DNA from: an uncultured Bacteroidales bacterium
GTDB lineage: Bacteria > Bacteroidota > Bacteroidia > Bacteroidales > F082
Reading direction: 5' to 3'
NCBI GenBank assembly: GCA_905234765.1
Contig: CAJOIF010000027.1
Coordinates: forward strand, 33,590 to 97,589
DNA length: 64,000 nucleotides
Part shown: piece by piece, positions 28,432 to 37,166 of the stretch
Position numbering within the stretch: the first letter of the stretch is position 1
Layout: each line of letters begins with the position of its first letter
Program-made: the position numbers and the translations under genes
Notes under the pieces: generated by a model
The model's input: only the letters and a program-made list of their open reading frames with translations
What the model was told of the DNA's origin: nothing
Database searches by the model: none

Positions 28432-29880
28432 TTATCTGAATAAATCTTTTAGCGTCACCTGTTGGTTCACATCTTTCGAGTGCTCACCCTGATGCATCCC
28501 TTCGGTCGTCACCATCACCAGCTGCACCGAGTGCGTCTTCTTGTGTTGCCTGCTGGCCAGGAACGCATCAATCTTGTTGGCCAGTTCGCGTTCATACTTC
28601 TTGTCTATCACAAACTCATGCTCGCTGAATTTCATCTCGCAGAGATAGTCCGTCCGCTCGCCCTTCCATTCCAGCACTAAGTCAATTTGGGCGGCATCAC
28701 CACTCGGAGCCATGCCGCTCCAGCAGTAGTTGCGGCTGATGGTTGCTATGCGCAGCGCCTGTTTCATCTGCTCCATGTGCTCGATGCACAGCACCTCGAA
28801 CGTGTTCCCAGCCCAGGTGTAGAACGAGGATGTGCGTTGGATGCTCCTCCAGTTGCCCGCATTCGTGCCTTTGCCGTGGATGAAATGGAGATAGAACAGC
28901 GAGAAAAAGTCCTTTAGCTGGTACACCGTTTCAACCCGTTCCTTGCCATACCTGGGATATTCTCGCGTGATACCCGATTCGTGTAGGTTGTCCAGTAGCT
29001 TGCTGAAAGTCCCGCCCAGTTCCATGCCGACAGCTTCTGCCAGCTCTCTTCGCGTCATGCCATAAAACTTCGTCCCCAATGCCTTCACCACGTCCACATA
29101 CCGCTCCGATGAGGCATACAAGCCCGTATATACATCCTTGAACTCCTGATGAATCTTTTCGTCCTTGAAGAAGAAGTCGTCAATATTCTCCGTCAGATTT
29201 TTCTCGTAGTCAATCCGGTCCAGATAATACGGAATGCCTCCGAAAGCCATGTATGCCACAGCTATCTCGTAGCGTGACAAATGGAAACCATGCTTCTTGA
29301 AATACAGCTCGCACTCCTTCAACATGAACGGCAGCAGCTTGATGGTTCCTGTCAGTCGGCCATGCAATCCGCCATAGTCGCGAATCACATTGTCAAGCAT
29401 CCAACTTGTGGCCGAACCGCATACCACCAGCACGATGTTGCGCTGACGGTCAGCCCATGAGTTCCAGAAATAGCCCAGTTCCATAATCAACTCCGTCGGT
29501 TGAGGACCAGCCAACCATGGCAATTCATCCAAAAACACCACGCGCCGCTTCGCGCGCACGCCTTCCAGATATTTCTTCAATAGGCGGAAGGCCTCTCGCC
29601 AGCATGTTGGTTTAGGCGTGTCCTCGGGCATACCAAAGTCCAACAGGCTCTCATAGAAATGATCCAACTGGATTTGCTTATACGTGCGCTCGTCCTTATC
29701 CTTGATATAGGCTCCGATGGCTCGGAACGCAATCTTGTTCTTGTACACTTCTTCCACAAGATACGACTTGCCCACGCGCCTACGGCCATAGATGGCCACA
29801 AACTCTGACTTTGAGCTTTTCAGAAACCGCTCCAGTTTCGTGATTTCTTCTTCACGTCCAATGATACTATTGTATGCCAT
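28432..29880 (-). CDS. AAA ATPase with C-terminal PD-(D/E)XK-like domain
   Basis: 482 residues. The start MAYNSIIGREEEITKLERFL is followed by Walker A YGRRRVGKSYLVEE (about 31-44), Walker B VVFLDELPWL (about 116-125) and sensor LVVCGSATSW. The C-terminal third contains IDLVLEWKGERTDYLCEMKFSEHEF, with the D...E-x-K spacing of a nuclease-like domain. This ATPase/DUF234-like architecture is abundant in Bacteroidota; substrate and role are unknown. It stands alone, convergent with the transketolase gene. Confidence 0.8.
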   Translation of the reverse strand: MAYNSIIGREEEITKLERFLKSSKSEFVAIYGRRRVGKSYLVEEVYKNKIAFRAIGAYIKDKDERTYKQIQLDHFYESLLDFGMPEDTPKPTCWREAFRLLKKYLEGVRAKRRVVFLDELPWLAGPQPTELIMELGYFWNSWADRQRNIVLVVCGSATSWMLDNVIRDYGGLHGRLTGTIKLLPFMLKECELYFKKHGFHLSRYEIAVAYMAFGGIPYYLDRIDYEKNLTENIDDFFFKDEKIHQEFKDVYTGLYASSERYVDVVKALGTKFYGMTRRELAEAVGMELGGTFSKLLDNLHESGITREYPRYGKERVETVYQLKDFFSLFYLHFIHGKGTNAGNWRSIQRTSSFYTWAGNTFEVLCIEHMEQMKQALRIATISRNYCWSGMAPSGDAAQIDLVLEWKGERTDYLCEMKFSEHEFVIDKKYERELANKIDAFLASRQHKKTHSVQLVMVTTEGMHQGEHSKDVNQQVTLKDLFR

Positions 29881-30059
29881 AATCCCTGTGTTTTTGACGA
29901 TGCGAAATTACAAAAACATTCCCATTTCCCACAAAAAAAATCAGCCATTTTCAAAAAAAAGTCAAAAACGGCTGACTTTTATTGAAATCTAAAGTGTGTT
30001 GGCAGGGGGGGATTAAACAAAATAATTCCACTATTTTTCAAACGAATCGTAAAAAGTTG

Positions 30060-30067
30060 TACTTTTG
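30060..30067 (+). promoter_or_regulatory. -7 box for the secreted protein/lipoprotein pair
   Basis: TACTTTTG fits TAnnTTTG and lies about 127 nt before the ATG at 30194, giving a long leader. The rest of the 29881-30193 gap holds this leader and, near 29975, no recognised gene. Confidence 0.55.
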
Positions 30068-30099
30068 CAACCGAAAAACCCGTACTGCGGGCGAAAATG

Positions 30100-30184
30100 C
30101 AATAACAATAACAATAACGAAAGCCCACTTTTACGGGTGGAAAGTGCAGTAACAATAACATTAACAATACAATAACAATAACAT
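30100..30184 (+). repeat. AATAAC-rich leader repeats
   Basis: Two related modules, GAAAATGCAATAACAATAAC (30093-30112) and GAAAGTGCAGTAACAATAAC (30140-30159), each followed by more AATAAC copies. Between them CCCGTA (30079-30084) and TACGGG (30132-30137) can pair. Probably an untranslated leader; no riboswitch class was recognised. Confidence 0.65.
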
Positions 30185-30193
30185 AAGAGAGCA

Positions 30194-30520
30194 ATGAAGA
30201 AGTTCTTTTTCAACAAATCTTTGTTTGTATATTTGGCCATGTGCGTGGCCTTGTCGATGCCCGCCAGCCTCTTCGCGCAGCAAGGCGGCGGTGGCCTATT
30301 GGGTGGCGGTGATGTGGATGGCTCGGAAGAACCAGGCGGAGGCATGCTGCGTGGAGGCCATCTTGTCTCAGATAATGAATTGTATGGATATGGCAACCAG
30401 CCATTCGGTGTGAAACCCACCAATTACGCCCCATTGGGCAGCGGCGTGTTTATGCTCGTGGCCGCTGGCGTTGGTTATGCCCTTGTGAAATCAAAGAAAT
30501 CGGATACGCTCAATAAATAA
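30194..30520 (+). CDS. Small exported protein with C-terminal membrane anchor
   Basis: 108 residues. The signal peptide ends at SLFAQ (about 29), then come a Gly-rich stretch (QGGGGLLGGG), an acidic linker and a C-terminal hydrophobic helix GSGVFMLVAAGVGYALVKSKKSD with a basic end. Probably anchored in the inner membrane facing the periplasm. It lies 10 nt before a lipoprotein gene and shares its promoter. No family recognised. Confidence 0.7.
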   Translation: MKKFFFNKSLFVYLAMCVALSMPASLFAQQGGGGLLGGGDVDGSEEPGGGMLRGGHLVSDNELYGYGNQPFGVKPTNYAPLGSGVFMLVAAGVGYALVKSKKSDTLNK

Positions 30521-30530
30521 AGGAAAAGCC

Positions 30531-32501
30531 ATGAAGAAAGTTAGTATTATCCTGATGGCCCTCGCCTTGGTGTTGGGGTTGGCTCAGTGCAAAAAAGACA
30601 AAGTAGAACCTGAAACGCCTACCGCCGTGGGAGAGCCGTATTCCATTTCTGTGACCTTAGGTGGCGGCCCCGATATCAAGGCCCAAGTGTGGCCGTATGA
30701 TAATATGGACATCGCCCCTGTCTATTATGTGAAGGATGTCGATATTATACATGTGGTTTATCGAGGCAAGTGGGTTGGTTATCTTACGTGTACGGAAAGC
30801 ACAATCCCCTCCGATCATTCCAATTATAATGCAGCAAAAGCTAACTTTTCTGGTACAATCGATGTGGACGAGGGTCAGATTGATAGCCATAATCCGTTGT
30901 ATTTCATTTTCTTGGGTAACTATCCTACGGCCGAAACGCTTACGGCGGGAAGTACAACCACGCTTACCATTGACATCAGTGACCAAACGGCCAAGCTGCC
31001 TGTGATTTCCTTTGCCGCTTCCAAGGAGGCTTTTACGGGAGCGGGTCAATATACGGTATATAATGGACACAATGCACAAGGCGCCAATTGGCTGCTCAAC
31101 CAATGTGCCTTGGTGAAGTTCACATGCGAGAACATCTACGACATGTCGGCCAACGACAATGACAACAATTCCAATGCCATCTACAAGACGACTAAAGACA
31201 TTACCATCTACGGTATGGATAATCAAGTGACTATCACTTTGAGTGACGGTAACGCTCCCACTTTTGGGTGGAGTTCGGTAGGTGAAGGTGCCATAAAGTT
31301 GCATAAACTTCAGTCAGATCCTGGAGCGATTGACTCGGTGCGCTACGCCATCGTCCATCACAAGAATTATTCTGGTGTGACAGCGGGTGATCTTGATGTT
31401 CCTTTTAATCCTGCTAGTGACCCGTATGGCTTCTTTGGCACTTATAAGATTGGCCAAAACATAAATCAAAACGACTATTGCGACAGTGCCAAGATTGACT
31501 TGGTGTGGCACAGTGGAGCGTTTAAGGTGGCTACGGTACCAGATCCTACTAGCGCTAATAATGATGCCGATCCTTCAGATTTGCATCTCAACCAGTCCGA
31601 ATTCGGAACTCCATATTATATCGTATTTTCTAGAGGAAACCTGCAATATAATTACGTTCAGAACAAATGGCGTTTTGCCAAGCATCAGAATGATTTTGTT
31701 GGTGGAGGATTGGGAGACCTCAATAATGAGTATATCGGCAATGTCGTTTTGAATGAGAATGATGGCACTTCCTCATCAAGCAAGTCTGATAACGAGCAAA
31801 TTCAACACGTGGGTTCTTATCAAGGTTGGATTGACCTTTATGGTTGGGGAACTGGCGATGAACCGATGAAGGCCAATCAAGAAAACTCTTATTATGCTGA
31901 CTGGCATGAGTGGGGTAATCATTCTATATATAATGATGGGACTAGCAGATCATCAGGTTTTTGGTACACGCTAGGCCGTGATGAATGGCAATGGTTGTTG
32001 GAGCATCGTGATGGGCATGCAAGCAAAGTTGGTTTTGCCACTGTTAATGGTGTCAAGGGAATGATACTCCTTCCTGAATTATGGTCAGGACAGCCTTCTG
32101 GGTGCCCTGAATGGGAACAGGCAGGAACTCACACTGAATCCTATAGTTGGAGTAAGACTTACTCGGAGGCGCAATGGAAGAAAATGGAAGAGAATGGCGC
32201 CGTTTTCTTGCCAGCGGCAGGTTATCGGGGAAGCACCGCGTTTAGTCTTTATTGTTATGACTATGACTGCGGCACAGGTATTCCTGATGGTGCTGACCAA
32301 AACTGGGGTGCATATTGGTCATCAACAAAGGCAACCCAGGTGACCAGTGCATCCTGTTTCTATATGCGTTTTGGACAAGGCATTGTTGGCGACCATGTGA
32401 ATCCTGGCTATTACATGGCACCCGACAATGGTAATGCCGTGCGTTTGGTGCATAGGGTTTCTTCCAGCAAGTCCCTATTAAACTTCCCCAAGAAACCATA
32501 A
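30531..32501 (+). CDS. Lipoprotein with C-terminal FISUMP/DUF1566-like domain
   Basis: 656 residues. The signal peptide ends LGLAQ before Cys20 (a Gln at -1 is unusual but shared with the gene at 40493). Residues about 30-350 have no recognised family. The C-terminal third has VFSRGNLQY, WRFA, GWIDLYGWGTG, GRDEWQWLLEHR, GMILLPE, GAVFLPAAGYR, YWSSTK and a final RLVHR, the pattern of C-lectin-like FISUMP/DUF1566 surface domains. The same domain ends the unrelated lipoprotein at 40493-42358. Surface attachment is likely, function unknown. Confidence 0.75.
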   Translation: MKKVSIILMALALVLGLAQCKKDKVEPETPTAVGEPYSISVTLGGGPDIKAQVWPYDNMDIAPVYYVKDVDIIHVVYRGKWVGYLTCTESTIPSDHSNYNAAKANFSGTIDVDEGQIDSHNPLYFIFLGNYPTAETLTAGSTTTLTIDISDQTAKLPVISFAASKEAFTGAGQYTVYNGHNAQGANWLLNQCALVKFTCENIYDMSANDNDNNSNAIYKTTKDITIYGMDNQVTITLSDGNAPTFGWSSVGEGAIKLHKLQSDPGAIDSVRYAIVHHKNYSGVTAGDLDVPFNPASDPYGFFGTYKIGQNINQNDYCDSAKIDLVWHSGAFKVATVPDPTSANNDADPSDLHLNQSEFGTPYYIVFSRGNLQYNYVQNKWRFAKHQNDFVGGGLGDLNNEYIGNVVLNENDGTSSSSKSDNEQIQHVGSYQGWIDLYGWGTGDEPMKANQENSYYADWHEWGNHSIYNDGTSRSSGFWYTLGRDEWQWLLEHRDGHASKVGFATVNGVKGMILLPELWSGQPSGCPEWEQAGTHTESYSWSKTYSEAQWKKMEENGAVFLPAAGYRGSTAFSLYCYDYDCGTGIPDGADQNWGAYWSSTKATQVTSASCFYMRFGQGIVGDHVNPGYYMAPDNGNAVRLVHRVSSSKSLLNFPKKP

Positions 32502-32545
32502 CGAAAGCAGACATTAACGAAAACCACACCTAGAGCCTAACCGCC

Positions 32546-32770
32546 ATGATGAACTGGATAAGACACAGAAGACGGGTAAAGGCTCTTATTGTGGGGCTCG
32601 TGTTGTTAGAAGCGGTCGCGCTCGTCGTCACAATGGTCTATTTAGGGCGTCACCACGACGAGTTCGCCTACGATAATCCGTAATTCGAGTCAGAATACAT
32701 ACTGGATGAACCCCTCGAGGCGGATACCATCCAGTATGATGTAGAGCAGAGCGGTCTGTTCGGCTTTTGA
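32546..32770 (+). pseudogene. Small membrane protein gene interrupted by an in-frame TAA
   Basis: ATG 32546 opens a 45-codon frame (MMNWIRHRRRVKALIVGLVL, then a membrane helix and RHHDEFAYDNP) that stops at TAA 32681-32683. The same frame stays open for 28 more codons (FESEYILDEPLEADTIQYDV...LFGF) to TGA at 32768. The acidic second part looks like ordinary protein. Either a nonsense mutation split a 74-codon gene, or only the 45-residue product is made. It follows the lipoprotein gene by 44 nt. Confidence 0.5.
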
Positions 32771-32798
32771 CGAAGACATCGTCCCCTAACGTCACCTT

Positions 32799-32831
32799 GT
32801 CATTGCGAGGAGCGTAGCGACGTGGCAATCT
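32799..32831. repeat. Dispersed GTCATTGCGAGGAGCG palindromic repeat
   Basis: Contains ATTGCGAGGAGCGTAGCGA and the inverted end GGCAATCT; similar short palindromes beginning GTCATTGCGAG are scattered in many genomes. It lies in the 32771-33128 gap, which otherwise holds the 17-nt dipeptidase-end fragment (32951-32967) and the promoter and repeats at 33036-33128. Confidence 0.75.
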
Positions 32832-33035
32832 AGGTCATCACTTCCTACTTGCCACTCCCTCATCGCGCCCCAACCCCTCACTCCGTGAAAAAAAGAGTTC
32901 CAAATGTGTCCCCCTTTTAAGGTGGGTAGGGGGGGGTAAAGATCCGTCACCTCCTAAACCGATCCCCTCGAGTAGCTGACAAGAAAATTTTTACATAAAA
33001 AATGATGTCAGAGGCTTTTATACTATAAAAAAGAC

Positions 33036-33043
33036 TATTTTTG
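33036..33043 (+). promoter_or_regulatory. -7 box for the AAA/DUF4143 gene
   Basis: TATTTTTG fits TAnnTTTG. The predicted transcript start falls at the beginning of the 22-nt repeat array. Confidence 0.55.
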
Positions 33044-33050
33044 CAGCCGA

Positions 33051-33128
33051 GATTTGAACATTTCGTAACATAGATTTGAACATTTCGTAATGGAGATTTG
33101 AACATTTTGTAAGCAAAAATTGAACATT
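33051..33128 (+). repeat. Four 22-nt spaced repeats upstream of the AAA/DUF4143 gene
   Basis: GATTTGAACATTTCGTAA recurs at 33051, 33073 and 33095 (GTAA variant TTTTGTAA), with a fourth, shortened copy AAATTGAACATT at 33117, all exactly 22 nt apart. The fourth runs into the ATG at 33129. Two helical turns of spacing suit a protein binding one face of the DNA, or an RNA element at the ribosome site. Confidence 0.88.
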
Positions 33129-34316
33129 ATGGAGTTTAGAAGGCCGATATTTTCAGAAGTCCTCGACCGTATGAATGAACCTCGCCGGTTTATCCAAGTG
33201 CTGGCAGGTCCGCGACAGGTTGGAAAGTCAACATTGATGGATCAAGTGTTAGCCGATTGTCCGTTGCCAAGTTACCTTTATAATGCTGACGGCATCGATG
33301 AGGAAGACACGGACTGGATTCGACGGATATGGGAGAGTGCACGAAGCCAAATGGACACCAAGCAACAGGGTGAGGCGGCGCTTGTCATTGATGAGATCCA
33401 AAAAATCAAGAAGTGGAGCGAAATCGTCAAACGTGAATGGGATGCCGACACCCGCGACCGTCGCCAATTGAAAGTGTTTCTTCTCGGCTCGTTGAGGTTG
33501 ATGTTGCGCAAGGGATTGACAGAGTCGCTTGCTGGGCGTTTCGAGTTGATACGATTAGGCCACTGGAGCTTTCAGGAGATGAGCGAAGCTTTCGGTTGGA
33601 CACTTGACGAGTGGATTTATTATGGAGGTTACCCTGGCACGGCTGCCTTTGTCAAGGATATGCGGCGATGGAGAAAATATGTAAAAGAATCGCTCGTGGC
33701 TCCAGCCATCGAAAAGGATGTCATCCTGACTTCCAACATCTACAAGCCCGCTTTGATGAAACAGCTGTTTGAGTTGGGGTGTTCGTATTCGGCTGAGTTG
33801 CTTTCGCTTACCAAGACCTTGGGCCAGTTGCAGGATGTTGGCAATGTTACCACGCTTTCCTCTTATTTGGAGATTCTTAACGAATGTAACCTGTTGACGG
33901 GCTTGCAGAAATATGCCAACGATGGAGCCCGTCGTTACCAGTCGGTTCCGAAATATCAGGTTTATAACAACGCACTCCTGACGGCCTATCGCGGGACCAC
34001 ATACGAGAAAGACCGTACCGACACTCGGGTTTGGGGGCGATGGGTGGAATCTGCCGTAGGCGCCTATTTGCTTGGTGGCACTGACGAGGGAGGCTACAAG
34101 GTGTATTATTGGCATGAGCGTTCCGATGAAGTCGATTATATCATTGTGCGGCAAGGGGAAACGGTTGCTTTGGAAGTGAAAAGTGGCCGACGGGGAATGA
34201 ACAGCGGACTGCCCAAATTCCGCGAGCGTTTCAATCCCAAACGAGACCTTGTCATTGGTACCGACGGTATCCCTCTTGCTGACTTTTTTAATATGAAGAC
34301 AGAAGATTTATTCTAA
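33129..34316 (+). CDS. AAA_14/DUF4143 ATPase
   Basis: 395 residues from ATG 33129 (MEFRRPIFSEVLDRM). Walker A GPRQVGKST (about 28-36), Walker B ALVIDEIQKI (about 87-96), the sensor region VFLLGSLRLMLRKGLTESLAGRFE, then DUF4143 with EVDYIIVRQGETVALEVKSG, a D...E-x-K nuclease-like core. This family is multicopy in Bacteroidota, with roles suggested in toxin-antitoxin-like or defence settings but unproven. A TTG three codons upstream is less likely than this ATG. A clear terminator follows. Confidence 0.85.
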   Translation: MEFRRPIFSEVLDRMNEPRRFIQVLAGPRQVGKSTLMDQVLADCPLPSYLYNADGIDEEDTDWIRRIWESARSQMDTKQQGEAALVIDEIQKIKKWSEIVKREWDADTRDRRQLKVFLLGSLRLMLRKGLTESLAGRFELIRLGHWSFQEMSEAFGWTLDEWIYYGGYPGTAAFVKDMRRWRKYVKESLVAPAIEKDVILTSNIYKPALMKQLFELGCSYSAELLSLTKTLGQLQDVGNVTTLSSYLEILNECNLLTGLQKYANDGARRYQSVPKYQVYNNALLTAYRGTTYEKDRTDTRVWGRWVESAVGAYLLGGTDEGGYKVYYWHERSDEVDYIIVRQGETVALEVKSGRRGMNSGLPKFRERFNPKRDLVIGTDGIPLADFFNMKTEDLF

Positions 34317-34320
34317 AAGG

Positions 34321-34354
34321 AAAGCCCTCTGCTTCAATCGAAACGGAGGGCTTT
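34321..34354 (+). terminator. Terminator after the AAA/DUF4143 gene
   Basis: Stem AAAGCCCTC / GAGGGCTTT (34321-34329 with 34346-34354), followed by GTTGTG and then a T-run at 34371-34376. Confidence 0.75.
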
Positions 34355-34374
34355 GTTGTGTGGATAAATCTTTT

Positions 34375-36096
34375 TTAAGGTCTCCTAAACCGATTCCCCG
34401 TCTGTTCAATCACCGCCTTTTTCCATGAATCGGGGTAGCCGGGCTGCTTCGGCTTGGCAGGATAGCCATAACCGTTGCGCTTGAACTGGCCGTTCTCCTC
34501 CTGCTTGATGTTGCTGTCCAAATACTTCACCAACAGGTACTTGTCCAATTCCTTCCAGGTGGTCACGGTGTTGTGTCCGGCTTGGTTGGAGAAGTCGGTG
34601 AGGTAGGCGATGGCCTTTTGTGGGTCTTGGGCATAGAGGCTCAAAGCCTGGTTGTCGGCATAGTTGACCTGCTCCTGATAGCCGTTCTCCAACTCGCTCT
34701 GCACGGCTTGGATGTCGCCGATGACCCTATTATAAAAGAGGTATTTGAAATGCGCCAAGCGGTTGAAGACCCAGAAGGCGGCGTTGTCGCTGTAGGTCAG
34801 CATGTCGCCGTTGCCCGAACGGTACTCAATCGGCACCTCGGTGATGGAGCAGTAGAAAGGCGTGTAGACGGTCGAGTTGGTGTCGTCCACGCCAAACCAG
34901 ATGATGCCGCCGATGGGGTTGGGCAGCCAGTTGCGGCTTTGCGCGATGAAGGAGAAACCAGTCTGCACCACCTCGATGCTGCGCTCGTTGAAGTAAGGCT
35001 GGCCGTCGTATTCCCAATAGAGCGGGTTGTAGCGGAACGGCGAGCCGAAGGGGTTGCCGCCTATGTCTTGGGTCTTGTCCAACTCGGTGTTTTGGAAGTG
35101 GTCGCGCTGGAAGCCCATCATCTCGCTCAGGCTGATTTTGTGGTTTGGCTTGACATACAGCGGCATACGGTGGCTGAGGTCCTTGCCCAAGACATAGTCC
35201 CAATATTCATCCATGCCGTCGCAAACCTTGTTGAACATGGTCCACACGCGCAGGTCGCAGATGCGGGCCGCGCTGAAGTCGACGGGGGCGTAGGCTGCGC
35301 TGAAGTCGAAGTCCTGGTCCTTGCCGCTGAAGTAGCCCTTGCGACGGGCGAAGTCGATGATGTCGTGCTTATAAATCACCTCAACTTGCTCATTGTAAAG
35401 CTTTTTCCAGTCCTTGTCGGTGATGGAGGTCTTGCCGTTGCGCAAGGGGAAGGTGGTGATTCTCGCGGCATTGGCGTGACCGCTCACGTAGCCGTCGGGG
35501 ATGCGGATGGCGACCCACACCGCGCCACGGTCGGCGTTGAGGGTGTCGCCAGTCTTGGTCACCTGGGGCGTGTAGCCCTTGGGCATGATTTCCATGTACC
35601 ATACCTCGTTGGCGTCGCTGATGCTGAACGACTCGCCGTCGCTGCCGTAGCCGTATGCTTCGACCAGGTCGGCCATGATTTTGATGGCTTCGCGGGCGCT
35701 GGTGCTACGTTCCAAAGCGATAAACATCAGGCTGCCGTAGTCGATGAGTCCTGTCGGGTCCACCAGTTCCTCGCGACCGCCAAAAGTGGTCTCGCCGAGG
35801 GCGACTTGGTTCTCGTTGATGTAGCCCACCACTTGGTAAGTGTGAGGTGGTTGTGGGATGCTGCCACGCGGCGCGTTGGTGCCACGGTCGTAGCACACGC
35901 GCATGCTGCCCGCTGGCCAGTCGGCGGCAGGGGTGAAGTAAAGCTCGCCGTAGCGGATGTGCGAGTCGGCGCAGTAGCTGATGAAGTTGGAACCGTCTAC
36001 GCTGGCGCCTTTGGTAATCAGGAAGTTGGTACATGCCAACGACTTGAGACCTATGGCCAACAAAACAATGAGAATAAGGCTTTTGATATTTTTCAT
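34375..36096 (-). CDS. C69 family dipeptidase, exported
   Basis: 573 residues with start at ATG 36094-36096 (MKNIKSLILIVLLAIGLKSLA). The signal peptide is followed immediately by Cys22 in ACTNFLITKGASVDGSNF, the N-terminal nucleophile exposed by processing in Ntn-hydrolase C69 dipeptidases. Further family segments are GLNEHQVALGETT-like NENQVALGETTFGGR, LERSTSAREAIKIMADLVEAYGY and SDANEVWYMEI. Periplasmic or surface peptide degradation is expected. Its last 39 nt occur again at 28377. Confidence 0.88.
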   Translation of the reverse strand: MKNIKSLILIVLLAIGLKSLACTNFLITKGASVDGSNFISYCADSHIRYGELYFTPAADWPAGSMRVCYDRGTNAPRGSIPQPPHTYQVVGYINENQVALGETTFGGREELVDPTGLIDYGSLMFIALERSTSAREAIKIMADLVEAYGYGSDGESFSISDANEVWYMEIMPKGYTPQVTKTGDTLNADRGAVWVAIRIPDGYVSGHANAARITTFPLRNGKTSITDKDWKKLYNEQVEVIYKHDIIDFARRKGYFSGKDQDFDFSAAYAPVDFSAARICDLRVWTMFNKVCDGMDEYWDYVLGKDLSHRMPLYVKPNHKISLSEMMGFQRDHFQNTELDKTQDIGGNPFGSPFRYNPLYWEYDGQPYFNERSIEVVQTGFSFIAQSRNWLPNPIGGIIWFGVDDTNSTVYTPFYCSITEVPIEYRSGNGDMLTYSDNAAFWVFNRLAHFKYLFYNRVIGDIQAVQSELENGYQEQVNYADNQALSLYAQDPQKAIAYLTDFSNQAGHNTVTTWKELDKYLLVKYLDSNIKQEENGQFKRNGYGYPAKPKQPGYPDSWKKAVIEQTGNRFRRP

Positions 36097-36140
36097 GGTG
36101 GCTGTTGTTTTATTTGTGAAGTTCATTGTTGCAGTGCTTT

Positions 36141-37058
36141 TTAGTCAAATCTGGTTCTGGGATTCATCATCTGCGGCGACTTCCACTCGATGCCTCGTTT
36201 GGCCAAAGCCGCCTGTTTTGCCGACCAATAGCGGAAGCAGAAACCCATGTGGCGCGGCTCGTCCTTGAACAACTCGTCCAACTCTTTCTCCACCTCGTAG
36301 ATGTTGTCTTCCCATGGCTGCGAGAGCTGGATTGGGTCGTATTTCAGGTGTCGGTTTTGCTCTATCCAACCCAGTTTTTCGACATCATCAAATTTAGGGC
36401 TGACCATTCGCAGCAGGTTATATGCCTTATTATCCCATTTATAAGTGCTTTCGTTTTGGATATGCCAGAAGTCCATGAACGAGAGCATCAGCCTCGGCGT
36501 GTCGATTTCCGACAGTAGTTTTTCGTCGATTACCAATTCGCAGAACTGTTTGAAGAGGTGCTCGTCCGTGAGGGGCGCTACGTCTTTCATCAGGTGCAGC
36601 GCTTCGCGGCCTAGGGGGATGTTTTTCCAATAGTCTCCTTTCTCCTCATTATCCGACATCTGGTCATAAAGGGCCTGGAAGTTGTCAAATTGGCTTTCCG
36701 AGGTTCGTTCCTCTGTCCCGAAATAGAAGAAGAGGCGCTTCGATTCCGAGATGTAGGCGTTGGGAATGCCGTAGCTGAACGTGCCAAGCACCTGCCAACG
36801 GCGGTCGAGCTTGAAACGTTCTCCTTTCATGGTGAAAGTGAAGGTGTTGTCAGTGAGCTCCATGTCGGAGAGTTCCCACACGATGTGGACGCAGTCGTTG
36901 GCATCGGCGGGATTGGGTTGCCCCCATGACTCGCTGACGGTCAGTTTTGCGTCTTTTGTCAAGGCGGACAGGGGGAAGGCTTGCTTCGAACAGCCGTAAT
37001 TGCGGCAGCCCATGTCGATGCTTTCCCTGATGCTGACGACGTAGAGTTGTTGTTCCAT
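36141..37058 (-). CDS. Hypothetical cytoplasmic protein
   Basis: 305 residues, no signal peptide or membrane helix, start MEQQLYVVSIRESIDMGCRN. The N-terminal 110 residues look beta-rich (NTFTFTMKGERFKLDRRWQVLGTF), and the rest is helical with many Trp, Phe and Leu (LMLSFMDFWHIQNESTYKW). I do not recognise a family. It is upstream of and on the same strand as the dipeptidase gene, with 44 nt between, and divergent from rarA. Confidence 0.7.
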   Translation of the reverse strand: MEQQLYVVSIRESIDMGCRNYGCSKQAFPLSALTKDAKLTVSESWGQPNPADANDCVHIVWELSDMELTDNTFTFTMKGERFKLDRRWQVLGTFSYGIPNAYISESKRLFFYFGTEERTSESQFDNFQALYDQMSDNEEKGDYWKNIPLGREALHLMKDVAPLTDEHLFKQFCELVIDEKLLSEIDTPRLMLSFMDFWHIQNESTYKWDNKAYNLLRMVSPKFDDVEKLGWIEQNRHLKYDPIQLSQPWEDNIYEVEKELDELFKDEPRHMGFCFRYWSAKQAALAKRGIEWKSPQMMNPRTRFD

Positions 37059-37084
37059 GGTCTTGATAGCGATGGTTTATTGTG

Positions 37085-37092
37085 CAAAACTA
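37085..37092 (-). promoter_or_regulatory. -7 box for the hypothetical gene at 36141
   Basis: Minus strand TAGTTTTG fits TAnnTTTG, 27 nt before the start at 37058. Confidence 0.5.
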
Positions 37093-37142
37093 CAAAAGAT
37101 AGTTCAAACTTGCAAGTCGTTGGCAGATTGTCGCAAAAATAG

Positions 37143-37150
37143 TATCTTTG
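37143..37150 (+). promoter_or_regulatory. -7 box for rarA
   Basis: TATCTTTG fits TAnnTTTG, 16 nt before the rarA ATG. Confidence 0.5.
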
Positions 37151-37166
37151 CCGAAAAATTACAGCG

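Noticed and set aside
30531..32501. Possible diversity-generating retroelement target, because of the C-lectin-like C-terminal domain
   Set aside because: No reverse transcriptase, template repeat or adenine-biased duplicate of the 3' end was seen in the window.
33051..33128. Short CRISPR-like array
   Set aside because: Repeats are 18 nt with only 4-nt spacers and no cas gene; the array leads directly into a start codon.
34573..36144. 523-codon open frame on the plus strand
   Set aside because: Antisense to the C69 dipeptidase; Val/Ala/Gly-rich text without a domain.
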